This document shows, in pieces, positions 8,327-15,471 of a stretch of DNA of 48,893 bases. The stretch is from Clostridia bacterium (lineage in GTDB: Bacteria > Bacillota > Clostridia > UBA1381). Within the stretch, counting starts at the first letter, position 1. Every line of letters starts with the position of its first letter. The translations under genes were made by a program, and so were the position numbers. Location of the stretch: NCBI GenBank assembly GCA_900756545.1, contig CAAEKO010000056.1, positions 1 through 48,893 on the forward strand, in the 5' to 3' direction. The notes under the pieces were generated by a model, which ran no database searches, was not told the DNA's origin, and saw only the letters and a list, made by a program, of their open reading frames with translations.

Positions 8327-8355
8327 ATTATACCACCATAGGCTCAGAAAAGCAA
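8327..8355 (-). promoter_or_regulatory. Sigma-A-type promoter of the ligase-racemase-murE/argB unit
   Basis: On the minus strand TTGCTT (8350-8355) and TATAAT (8327-8332) are separated by exactly 17 bp, about 40 bases before the ligase start. It lies just downstream of the terminator of the preceding SLH gene, so the three-gene unit should be transcribed independently. Confidence 0.7.
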
Positions 8356-8357
8356 CA

Positions 8358-8389
8358 TAAAAAAATCACGGCATATTTATGCCGTGATT
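8358..8389 (-). terminator. Rho-independent terminator of the 491-aa SLH gene
   Basis: An 11-bp stem (arms 8364-8374 and 8379-8389, loop AAAT as transcribed) is followed on the minus strand by seven T residues. It starts 3 bases after the stop of the SLH gene. Confidence 0.9.
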
Positions 8390-8391
8390 CT

Positions 8392-9867
8392 TTATCGGCG
8401 CATAATCTCGATTATGGTACCAAACCGGTCTATGGCAAACACATAAGTGTACCCGATACTGATACTGCTCCGTTCCAGCAAATTATCAGAAACCGTAAAT
8501 CGGGTGTCGTCCATAGCGGAAACGTAAGTAACAATTCTATCGGAATAGGCGTCCTGTTTTGTGACTGATTTCACAGTTATTACACCAAATATGCCGCTTT
8601 TCTGGATCAGCAGACTGCCGCCCCGGTCGGAATCATATATGGTAATAATATCATCCCTTTCTATTTCGGTAAGCGTAATCTGTTTTCCGTCAGCATCCGT
8701 AGCTGTATATCGGTCATAATCATCTAAATCAATAGTTCTGTCCCGGCCGTAGATTTTCGTCCTGTCTGTGCTGCAGCCAGTCACCACAAAGCTTTCCGCC
8801 CTGCGGATCAAAACCACCTCTCCCCGGCTGTCATCATCGTTATCTACTACCGTTACTGCCCCGTGCGCCGGCAGTAAATATCCGCTGTCTGGATAAATAA
8901 TTTTGTCATTTTCCATAAATACCGCATTATTTTCAAAGCTTATCGTATGCGCCATATCCGCCGCGTCATAATACTTCATACGTCCCGCACCAAAGCTCTC
9001 AATTTGCAGGGTATTCACCTCCTGCACATTATTTCCCGTATTATCCGCAAAAATAATTTCCCGCGCCCCATCCGTATCTTCTTTGTAATATAGGTTCACC
9101 CTTTGCCCGATTAGCGCCAGCATATCCTCTTCGGCATAGTACTGTATATTGTCTGCGATTACAATTCCAGCCGGCGCAGGCGTTCCTGTATAAATATTTG
9201 TATATTCTGTTCCACTGACGACCGCCTTCGTCTGATAAATGCCAAAATTCAAATTCAGTATAGTTTTCCCGGCTGAAAAGATCAGCTTCTCCGCGCCTGT
9301 AAATTCCGGTGCTGGCGAGTGCAGCACGTTATAAAGCAGCTTCACCGCGTCGTAAAAATAAATCGTTTCTCCCTGCACAGCCGATATACCGCTGAAAAAA
9401 TTCAACTGCCCCGCTAACTGGATAAATCCCGCTGGATAGCCGCCCAGTAAGCTGGCCGCTTCGCCATAGCCCAAGACCTTTTCCGTCATGACCAGCGCAT
9501 CCTGTAAGCTTACCGGCAAATCCCTGCCAAATGTACCGTCGCCCCGGCCGGTTACAATACCGCTCCGATAGGCCGCATTAATATAAGCCGCATATGGGTC
9601 TGTCGCGGGCACATCGGAAAATACCTGCTCCCCGGCTATGCCAGGCTCCCGTGTCAGCGGCGACAGACGCATCGCCATGGTCAGCATTTCACCTCTTGAC
9701 ACCGGATGAGCGTTGCCTTCTTTCGCGTCCTTTGTAATCTCTAATTTATTCAATAGCTGATATTCCTGTGCATTCAATACTGGGATTTCCGCCGCCAAAG
9801 CCGGCAGGCACGGCATAATAAAACAAAGACAAACCATTATCGCAATCATTTTAACCCTATGTTTCAT
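8392..9867 (-). CDS. Secreted protein with N-terminal SLH repeats
   Basis: The 491-residue product begins with a signal peptide (MKHRVKMIAIMVCLCFIMP, probable cleavage after ALAA). SLH-type repeats follow over about residues 30-190, with VFSDVPATDPYAAYINAAYRS, GIVTGRGDGTF and GGYPAGFIQLA; SLH repeats anchor proteins to secondary cell-wall polymer. The remaining 300 residues are beta-rich and not recognised, but the region with LIGQRVNLYYKEDTDG matches a segment in two larger SLH proteins in this window (18923-21961 and 43696-46284). AGGAG lies 8 bases before ATG 9867. It appears to be monocistronic with its own terminator. The function is probably structural or surface display; no catalytic motif was seen. 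Confidence 0.85.
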   Translation of the reverse strand: MKHRVKMIAIMVCLCFIMPCLPALAAEIPVLNAQEYQLLNKLEITKDAKEGNAHPVSRGEMLTMAMRLSPLTREPGIAGEQVFSDVPATDPYAAYINAAYRSGIVTGRGDGTFGRDLPVSLQDALVMTEKVLGYGEAASLLGGYPAGFIQLAGQLNFFSGISAVQGETIYFYDAVKLLYNVLHSPAPEFTGAEKLIFSAGKTILNLNFGIYQTKAVVSGTEYTNIYTGTPAPAGIVIADNIQYYAEEDMLALIGQRVNLYYKEDTDGAREIIFADNTGNNVQEVNTLQIESFGAGRMKYYDAADMAHTISFENNAVFMENDKIIYPDSGYLLPAHGAVTVVDNDDDSRGEVVLIRRAESFVVTGCSTDRTKIYGRDRTIDLDDYDRYTATDADGKQITLTEIERDDIITIYDSDRGGSLLIQKSGIFGVITVKSVTKQDAYSDRIVTYVSAMDDTRFTVSDNLLERSSISIGYTYVFAIDRFGTIIEIMRR

Positions 9868-9965
9868 ATCGCTTGCTCCTTTCCGAAAAATGACAGTCTT
9901 CCATATTTATCATACAGCAATTTGACAGGAAAGTCAACATTCAGGATCATTTTCCCAGCAAAATG

Positions 9966-9992
9966 AAAATGCAGACGACATGTCTGCATTTT
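9966..9992 (-). terminator. Terminator of the glutathione peroxidase gene
   Basis: Exact 11-base arms (9966-9976 and 9982-9992) enclose a 5-base loop, beginning immediately after the gpx stop. On the minus strand the hairpin is followed by a T-rich stretch (TTTTCATTTTGC). Confidence 0.8.
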
Positions 9993-9993
9993 G

Positions 9994-10539
9994 CTACAAT
10001 AAAGTCTTGATGTATTCCTCTATCTCAGATAAATCTGTTGTTGGCTCAAACCGCTTTGCACAGTTGCCTTCTCTGTCTATGGCAAATTTTGTAAAATTCC
10101 ATTGAATTTCATTAGACATGGCATAGTCCGGATTTTCCGCCGACAAAATTTCATCCAGCTTTTCTCCCAGGGGATGGGATAGGTTAAACCCCTGGAACTG
10201 CTGTTCTCCAGTCAGATATTTAAACAGCGGATGGGCGGTTTCTCCCCGCACGTCAGTTTTGGCGAACATAGGAAAAGTCACGCCGTATGTTGTCGTACAA
10301 AATTCCCGGATTTCTTCCGCCGTACCCGGCTCCTGGTTGTTGAATTGGTTACAGGGAAAGCCCAAAATAATCAGCCCGTCGTCTTTATATTTCCGATACA
10401 TGGTTTCCAGCTCCTCATACTGATGCGTAAAACCGCACCGGCTGGCTGTATTCACAATCAGCAGCACTTTGCCTCTGTATCCCTCCAACGCAATTTCGCA
10501 GCCATCAATGGTAACTGCCTTAAAGTCATATGTGTTCAT
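9994..10539 (-). CDS. gpx: Glutathione peroxidase family (thiol peroxidase)
   Basis: Reduces hydroperoxides; bacterial Cys-type members usually use thioredoxin rather than glutathione. The 181-residue product has the peroxidatic cysteine in NTASRCGFT (Cys35), the GFPCNQF motif containing a second cysteine, and WNFTKF containing the catalytic tryptophan and asparagine. The start at 10539 (MNTYDFKAV) is supported by GGAG 8 bases upstream; the open frame extends 11 codons further without a better site. The gene appears monocistronic. A cre-like box lies about 30 bases upstream of the start. It probably protects an anaerobe from peroxide. Confidence 0.95.
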   Translation of the reverse strand: MNTYDFKAVTIDGCEIALEGYRGKVLLIVNTASRCGFTHQYEELETMYRKYKDDGLIILGFPCNQFNNQEPGTAEEIREFCTTTYGVTFPMFAKTDVRGETAHPLFKYLTGEQQFQGFNLSHPLGEKLDEILSAENPDYAMSNEIQWNFTKFAIDREGNCAKRFEPTTDLSEIEEYIKTLL

Positions 10540-10568
10540 GAAAACAACTCCTTTCCCCTTTAGTATTT

Positions 10569-10582
10569 GCAAAGCGCTTCCA
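10569..10582. promoter_or_regulatory. Possible CcpA (cre-like) box upstream of gpx
   Basis: TGGAAGCGCTTTGC on the minus strand carries the palindromic core AAGCGCTT and matches 11 or 12 of 14 cre consensus positions. It lies about 30 bases upstream of the gpx start, just after a possible TAATAT -10. The mismatch at the 3' end makes it only a candidate. Confidence 0.3.
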
Positions 10583-10589
10583 TATTATC

Positions 10590-10850
10590 CCGCGTTTTTC
10601 TCGGTTTCGAAAACAATACCGCTCAGTCTTGAAGATTCTCTGTTTGGGCTAAAGCATTTAATAATTGAATTGATGATTCATGATAGAGTTCAAGTAAAAT
10701 ACCTATGCAAACACCCCAAAATTTTATTATTTTCTTTTTTAATCTATATACAAATTATGGAATCGCAATATTAATAATAATATTTAATCCAGAATAAGTA
10801 AACAAGCCTGATGGCCTTCCCCAGGGCTTTAAGCGGATTATCAAAAAATC
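10590..10850. other. Intergenic stretch with no gene recognised
   Basis: About 260 AT-rich bases between the gpx upstream region and the terminator of the long operon. Short open frames exist on the plus strand, but none has a ribosome-binding site or a recognisable protein. It must contain whatever promoter drives gpx; only weak matches were seen. Confidence 0.5.
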
Positions 10851-10853
10851 CTA

Positions 10854-10887
10854 TAAAAAAACAGCCTAAAGCTCTAAAGCTTTAAGC
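10854..10887 (-). terminator. Terminator at the end of the long glycan operon
   Basis: On the minus strand a 10-bp stem (arms 10878-10887 and 10864-10873, one G-U pair, loop TTAG) is followed by TG and seven T residues. It lies 100 bases after the stop of the last phosphodiesterase gene and is the first convincing terminator found downstream of the transporter genes starting at 34371. Confidence 0.75.
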
Positions 10888-10987
10888 CGTTTCATCACCT
10901 TGTAATTCATCCACGGCGTTGGGGGTGTGTATTTGCCACAAGTAATTTTCCACCTGTCATTGTGAAACCAATACACTGGTATACCTT

Positions 10988-11833
10988 CTAACCCCTGTGC
11001 GCCTTCTTTTTAAGCCGTTCCATTTCACTGCATTTCCTGTCCACATACGCTCTGCAAAGAGACGTCCAATCCGTCTGTATGATGTCAAATCCCTTTTCAA
11101 CCATCCATCCCCACGCCCCGTCCGGGTTGCCCGCCACCGCGATATCATCCGAATGCCCTGCCGCAAGCACGTCTTTATAGTTGTATACAATGGCGTTTGT
11201 CCACAGGAGATAGTTGTTTTCATGCATTCTGCTGATAAATTCGTCGGACGCGACAAAGGAATCCTCTCTTTTATAAATCACCTCTGCGCCAATGCAGTTT
11301 AAATTGCGGTTGGCAATCAACGCAAAGAAATCGTTTTCTTCCGTAATAATAGGCATATATGGCAGATCAGGCGCATATTTTTCTACAGCGTCGATATCCG
11401 CTTCATTAGGAAATGTTTTTATAATCACTTCGTTTTCCATATGCAGTTTGCGAATGACAGAGGCGATCTCCTCCGGCGCCGTCCAAAATTTATCGACATT
11501 TACCTTGATTTTTCCCTTTAAAAACGACATCACCTGCTCGAATCTCTCAACGCCGAATTGTGTTCTGGTTTTGTCATAATTGTAAAAACGAAGTGCTTCT
11601 ACCTCGTCCGCCGTCATATCACAAATCAGTTTTTGGCTGTTCAGGTGAACCGGTTCAAGCCCCGGATGCGACACAAACAGGTTGTTGTCTGCGCTGACGG
11701 AAACGTCAAGTTCAATAATATCGCTTTTGCAATCAATGGCGCATTGAAACGCCGGCGTTGTATTGCATGGGATATTCCCTGCTGCAAATCCTCTGTGGGA
11801 AGCAATGTATACCTTACCATCGCGTTGTTTCAT
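10988..11833 (-). CDS. Glycerophosphodiester phosphodiesterase family protein (GDPD-1)
   Basis: GDPDs hydrolyse glycerophosphodiesters to an alcohol and glycerol 3-phosphate. The 281-residue product has the signature ASHRGF near the N-terminus, AFQCAI, then IIELDVSVSADNNLFVSH, giving the catalytic His pair and the metal-binding Glu-x-Asp; the usual HD is HP here. A later QTDWTSL matches the C-terminal part of the fold. There is no signal peptide, so it is probably cytoplasmic. The start at ATG 11833 has AAGGAAGG upstream; the leading TTG is less likely. It is the last gene of the operon, 36 bp after the AraC-type regulator. It shares only the family signature with GDPD-2 (18184-18897). Confidence 0.87.
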   Translation of the reverse strand: MKQRDGKVYIASHRGFAAGNIPCNTTPAFQCAIDCKSDIIELDVSVSADNNLFVSHPGLEPVHLNSQKLICDMTADEVEALRFYNYDKTRTQFGVERFEQVMSFLKGKIKVNVDKFWTAPEEIASVIRKLHMENEVIIKTFPNEADIDAVEKYAPDLPYMPIITEENDFFALIANRNLNCIGAEVIYKREDSFVASDEFISRMHENNYLLWTNAIVYNYKDVLAAGHSDDIAVAGNPDGAWGWMVEKGFDIIQTDWTSLCRAYVDRKCSEMERLKKKAHRG

Positions 11834-11869
11834 CAATCATCATCCTTCCTTCCAATCGAATTTCGCCGC

Positions 11870-14167
11870 TTATTCCTCTTTTTTCGGCGAGATGTGTTCA
11901 TTGCGGTATCCGATAGGCGTTAAGCCTGTCTGTTTCTTAAAAGAATTATAGAAATGTTTCATATTCGGCCAGCCGATTCTAGCGCATATTTCCTTTACAG
12001 TGTATGTCGTTTCAATCAGCATTTGCTTTGCCTTTTCAATGCGGTACTGATTGATATACGCCTGAATCGATTGCTGCTGGTTATCATAAAAGAGCTTAGA
12101 CAAATATCTCGGGGACAGCTTCACATATTCTGCGATCGTCTTTGTGCACAAGCCTTCATCGCTGTAATGGATTTTGATAAACGAAATAGTTTTTTCTATG
12201 ACGTTGCTCGAACGGTCTGTGAGAGCGTTTTTCTCAAAATCGCATATGGACGCTATGACCTCGCCGATTCTTGTCTCGATCTGCGACAGGGTTTCACATT
12301 CCAAAATGTGATCAAATAGAGAGTATAGTTGCAAATTGATTCCACCATTGTCTTTCAATCTCGAAAACGGCTCGTAAATCATCGTACAGATGATAGAAAC
12401 GGATGTCATCAGACTGAAATAGGCATAGGAACGAAGTGTTTCGATCAGCGAATGCAGCAACTCCAGTGCGGCCTCACACCGTGAGAGGTTAATCAGGCTG
12501 AGAAGCGGATGGATGTCCTTCGGCTGAACAAGCGTCTCGAGGTATTTTCCCTGAAGAATGGTTTCATACGTTAAAAAGCAGCCATACTCATAGTGCATTC
12601 TGTAAAATGATATCTCATAGGCATTGCTATACAGCTTGGGCAGATCCTCAATCGACTGTGCAGGCTGGGACAAAAAGCCCGATACCGAAAATCCAAAATA
12701 TTGTGAATAGTACGCCCTGATTTTCTCCGCAGACTCCGCAAGACGGTTTTCCGGGCTCACGGAATGGTCATAATTGATGATGACCGCAATATGGTCGCCA
12801 TCCATATCAACCAGCATACACGGCAGATATTCGCTGATCAGTTCCTGCGCAATATTCATAAAGGCATATTTGTAATGCGCCTGATCCACCTGCGAAAGCT
12901 TTTTGAATTCATAGTATCTGTCAATGCGAAAAATCATGACGCAGTAATTCTGAAACTTTTTCAGCCTGTCGTCTATTGGCGCCGGTTTGTCCGATGCGCT
13001 GCCATTTAACAGAAAACGTCTCAGTCTCACGCTTTGAACAATAGAGATGTTTTCTCTTTTAAATGTGTCCAGCTTTTGCATTTTCACCATGGTTTTGTCA
13101 ATGCTGTTTAAAATTGTGGAAATGGTATAGTTGTCCTCCTGTTCGCTTTCATGATCCACAAAGGTTTTTAACTTGTCTGTCACGGCATACATAGGATCGA
13201 TGAGACCACGAGAGAGCGTAAACCACAAAACACATATCAGCAGAAGCAGCGCACAGACGATAAGCAGCATTTTGATGCGGACTGAAAACAGGGAATCCAT
13301 TAAATAATGATATGGCATCCTGTAAACCAGGGTTTGGTTTAACGAATCCGACCGCATATAGGAGTAAAAGAATTTTTTCCCGCTGGTTCTCTTGACAAAG
13401 AATCCAGAGTCGCTGTCTGAGCCCGCAATTTTCTCATATATCTTTGCCATATCATGATTACTGTTTTTCTCCGGTTTCGCCGCAATGACATTGCCAGTCA
13501 TGTCGAACATAAAAAACTGCTCGTAATCCGAATAATTGTCAACGCCGGTGATGGATTTGATAAAGTCTGATACCCCAACATTTATAATCACTGCGCTTGT
13601 TGATGCATCCGTCTGGTTGTAGCGGACGCTTAATATATAGGTCAGCACATCTGTGCCGGAATCGTTTCCGATCACCGTTGAAGGAATATTTCGATAAACA
13701 GGCATAGCCAGAGCATCCGTCTCGTCGATTAAATATTTGATGTCGGCATCATAAAATTCCTGTCCCTTTCGGATCATATCCTGCCTGGCCGATATATAAA
13801 ACGTATCAATTGCAAAGTCATAAATATATACGGAATGGATCGCCGTATGCGATAGTCTTACTTCCCGCAAATACGGAAATAGTTTCATGATTTCGCTGGT
13901 TTCGGGCTCATGGCTGTTTAACAGCGCCGCAACCGATTCATTGAGCAGCATGGATGCAACGTCGTTTTTAAACTGTTTGTCCATCTGTTCCGCCGTAAAA
14001 GAAATCTGTTCAAAGACCTTCAGGTTTGATTGGTACAGCAGTTTCGACGCCGCATGGGAAAAGTAAACCGAGAAGCATACCAATATGATGAACTCCACAC
14101 AAATGACAAAGATCACGATTGCCTTATACAGTTGTAGCGAATGATGCTGATGGTGACGAAACAGCAT
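11870..14167 (-). CDS. Membrane-bound AraC-family regulator with extracellular sensor (YesN-like)
   Basis: A 765-residue one-component regulator. A transmembrane segment near residues 12-38 is followed by an extracytoplasmic sensor of about 260 residues (dCache-like), a second transmembrane segment near 300-318, a long cytoplasmic linker, and a C-terminal double helix-turn-helix (about 655-750) with LCTKTIAEYVKLSPRYLSKL and the AraC signature ending KKQTGLTPIGYRN. Such proteins commonly control the neighbouring sugar transporters and hydrolases. I prefer ATG 14167 (MLFRHHQ), which follows GGGGGA, to an ATG at 14221. It lies near the end of the operon with a hairpin between it and the cupin gene. 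Ligand unknown. Confidence 0.9.
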   Translation of the reverse strand: MLFRHHQHHSLQLYKAIVIFVICVEFIILVCFSVYFSHAASKLLYQSNLKVFEQISFTAEQMDKQFKNDVASMLLNESVAALLNSHEPETSEIMKLFPYLREVRLSHTAIHSVYIYDFAIDTFYISARQDMIRKGQEFYDADIKYLIDETDALAMPVYRNIPSTVIGNDSGTDVLTYILSVRYNQTDASTSAVIINVGVSDFIKSITGVDNYSDYEQFFMFDMTGNVIAAKPEKNSNHDMAKIYEKIAGSDSDSGFFVKRTSGKKFFYSYMRSDSLNQTLVYRMPYHYLMDSLFSVRIKMLLIVCALLLLICVLWFTLSRGLIDPMYAVTDKLKTFVDHESEQEDNYTISTILNSIDKTMVKMQKLDTFKRENISIVQSVRLRRFLLNGSASDKPAPIDDRLKKFQNYCVMIFRIDRYYEFKKLSQVDQAHYKYAFMNIAQELISEYLPCMLVDMDGDHIAVIINYDHSVSPENRLAESAEKIRAYYSQYFGFSVSGFLSQPAQSIEDLPKLYSNAYEISFYRMHYEYGCFLTYETILQGKYLETLVQPKDIHPLLSLINLSRCEAALELLHSLIETLRSYAYFSLMTSVSIICTMIYEPFSRLKDNGGINLQLYSLFDHILECETLSQIETRIGEVIASICDFEKNALTDRSSNVIEKTISFIKIHYSDEGLCTKTIAEYVKLSPRYLSKLFYDNQQQSIQAYINQYRIEKAKQMLIETTYTVKEICARIGWPNMKHFYNSFKKQTGLTPIGYRNEHISPKKEE

Positions 14168-14208
14168 AATGTCTTTCTTCCCCCTCACTTCAAAATTGCC
14201 TGTAGCGC

Positions 14209-14250
14209 CATTTTGCGCCATTCATCCCAAACAATGAATGACACAAAATG
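14209..14250. repeat. Imperfect hairpin between cupin gene and AraC-type regulator gene
   Basis: CATTTTG (14209-14215) pairs with CAAAATG (14244-14250), and CATTCAT (14219-14225) with ATGAATG (14234-14240), around an 8-base loop. No U-tract follows on the minus strand, so it is not a standard terminator. It could be an attenuator, processing site or operator setting regulator expression within the operon. Confidence 0.45.
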
Positions 14251-14255
14251 CGCGC

Positions 14256-15449
14256 CTATAATACAGGCGTTTCTAACTCCGGATTTTCGGCAAAATGCTT
14301 AAGGATGACGATCGGCTCCGTTGCGGATGTGTTTGTCACAGCAACACCTTCCTTCGCCGCCTTCTCCGTAACGAAGAATTCATCGTTTGTCAACTCGCCG
14401 TACCGGATGAGCGTCGGCGTTTCAATCGCCCAAGCTCCGAATGTTCCTCTTCCCTGCAAGAGAATCAGCCCGTAAGCCGCCATGTCCTTTATGACGGCCG
14501 TCTTGCCCGGATTGACTGTCAGGCGCTTTGCACACACCGTATCGCACTTGTAGCAAATCCATTCCTCCGTGTACGCATCAGTCTGATGGATTTTCTTTGG
14601 CGCCATAAACCGGTTCTTGCTGAATGCCGGGTCTGTATTCTTCTCCCAATCGATGACGTCGAGAAGATAATCAAAATTCCCCTTCTCCTCCGGCGGACAA
14701 TCCTTCCAGAGCAGTTCCTCAGAAACGCATTTGCCGCCATACAGCACAGACTGATACATTGCATATACATCGCTTGCAAACTGCGGCTCATATGTGCACA
14801 GGCTTGCCGGCGCATGAAGCACGCCCGGAGGGACGTCCCAGCCTGTGTCGAGCGTTATTTTGTATGCCGTTGCCAAATCCAGCAGTTTATTGTCGCCCTT
14901 TGCAAAGTTAGCGAGGCTTTGTCTGACCTCCTCCTTCGTCACCTCAGGCCGAATCCCAAAAAAGGTGAATGGGAAATCCCCTCCATGGTTATTGCACTGG
15001 GAGGGGAAGAAATACATCTCCGGCTTTCCTTCCTGCCCCACGCGCCTTGCATGCTCTGCCCGGTGATGAATGTGATGCGGCAGCGGCCCCTGATTGTCAA
15101 AAAACTTCGAGAACATCGGCCACTTTTTATATTTTGCCCATAATGTCTCGCCGATTACTTCGCCCTTAAGCTCATCAACGGCGTCTTTTAAAAGAACTCT
15201 CTCGCTTCCATCCCTTGAAACAATGTAGCTGAGCCCCTCATCATCGGGCGTATCGGGACCATTTTCTGCATGCGTCGTGGACGAGAACCACCGTTCGTCA
15301 ATCCCGCCCCGTTCGAGCCCAAGCACATAGTAATCATCAGGATGGAGTTTAATTCTCCTGCCCGGTATACAGAACGAACGCGGAACCCATGTAGGCGCCA
15401 GCCTGTATACACCCTTTCCTTCTTCCAACAATTTTTTCGCAATAGACAT
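14256..15449 (-). CDS. Cupin enzyme, class I mannose-6-phosphate isomerase-like
   Basis: The 397-residue product has the cupin metal site of type I phosphomannose isomerases: HHIHHRAEHARRVG, then KPEMYFFPSQCNNHGGDFPFTFFG, and DTGWDVPPGVLHAP later. The class interconverts mannose 6-phosphate and fructose 6-phosphate with zinc, but this divergent branch may use another sugar phosphate. There is no signal peptide, so it is cytoplasmic. ATG 15449 has AGGAGA upstream. It lies 22 bp after the GHL6-type hydrolase in the operon, which suggests that the imported glycan includes a sugar entering glycolysis by isomerisation. Fold assignment is good, substrate assignment weak. Confidence 0.75.
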   Translation of the reverse strand: MSIAKKLLEEGKGVYRLAPTWVPRSFCIPGRRIKLHPDDYYVLGLERGGIDERWFSSTTHAENGPDTPDDEGLSYIVSRDGSERVLLKDAVDELKGEVIGETLWAKYKKWPMFSKFFDNQGPLPHHIHHRAEHARRVGQEGKPEMYFFPSQCNNHGGDFPFTFFGIRPEVTKEEVRQSLANFAKGDNKLLDLATAYKITLDTGWDVPPGVLHAPASLCTYEPQFASDVYAMYQSVLYGGKCVSEELLWKDCPPEEKGNFDYLLDVIDWEKNTDPAFSKNRFMAPKKIHQTDAYTEEWICYKCDTVCAKRLTVNPGKTAVIKDMAAYGLILLQGRGTFGAWAIETPTLIRYGELTNDEFFVTEKAAKEGVAVTNTSATEPIVILKHFAENPELETPVL

Positions 15450-15471
15450 GATACCTGTCTCCTTTGCATGT

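Noticed and set aside
7537..8568. Long plus-strand open frame opposite the D-aspartate ligase gene
   Set aside because: It has no recognisable protein family or ribosome-binding site and mirrors the codon structure of the well-supported minus-strand gene.
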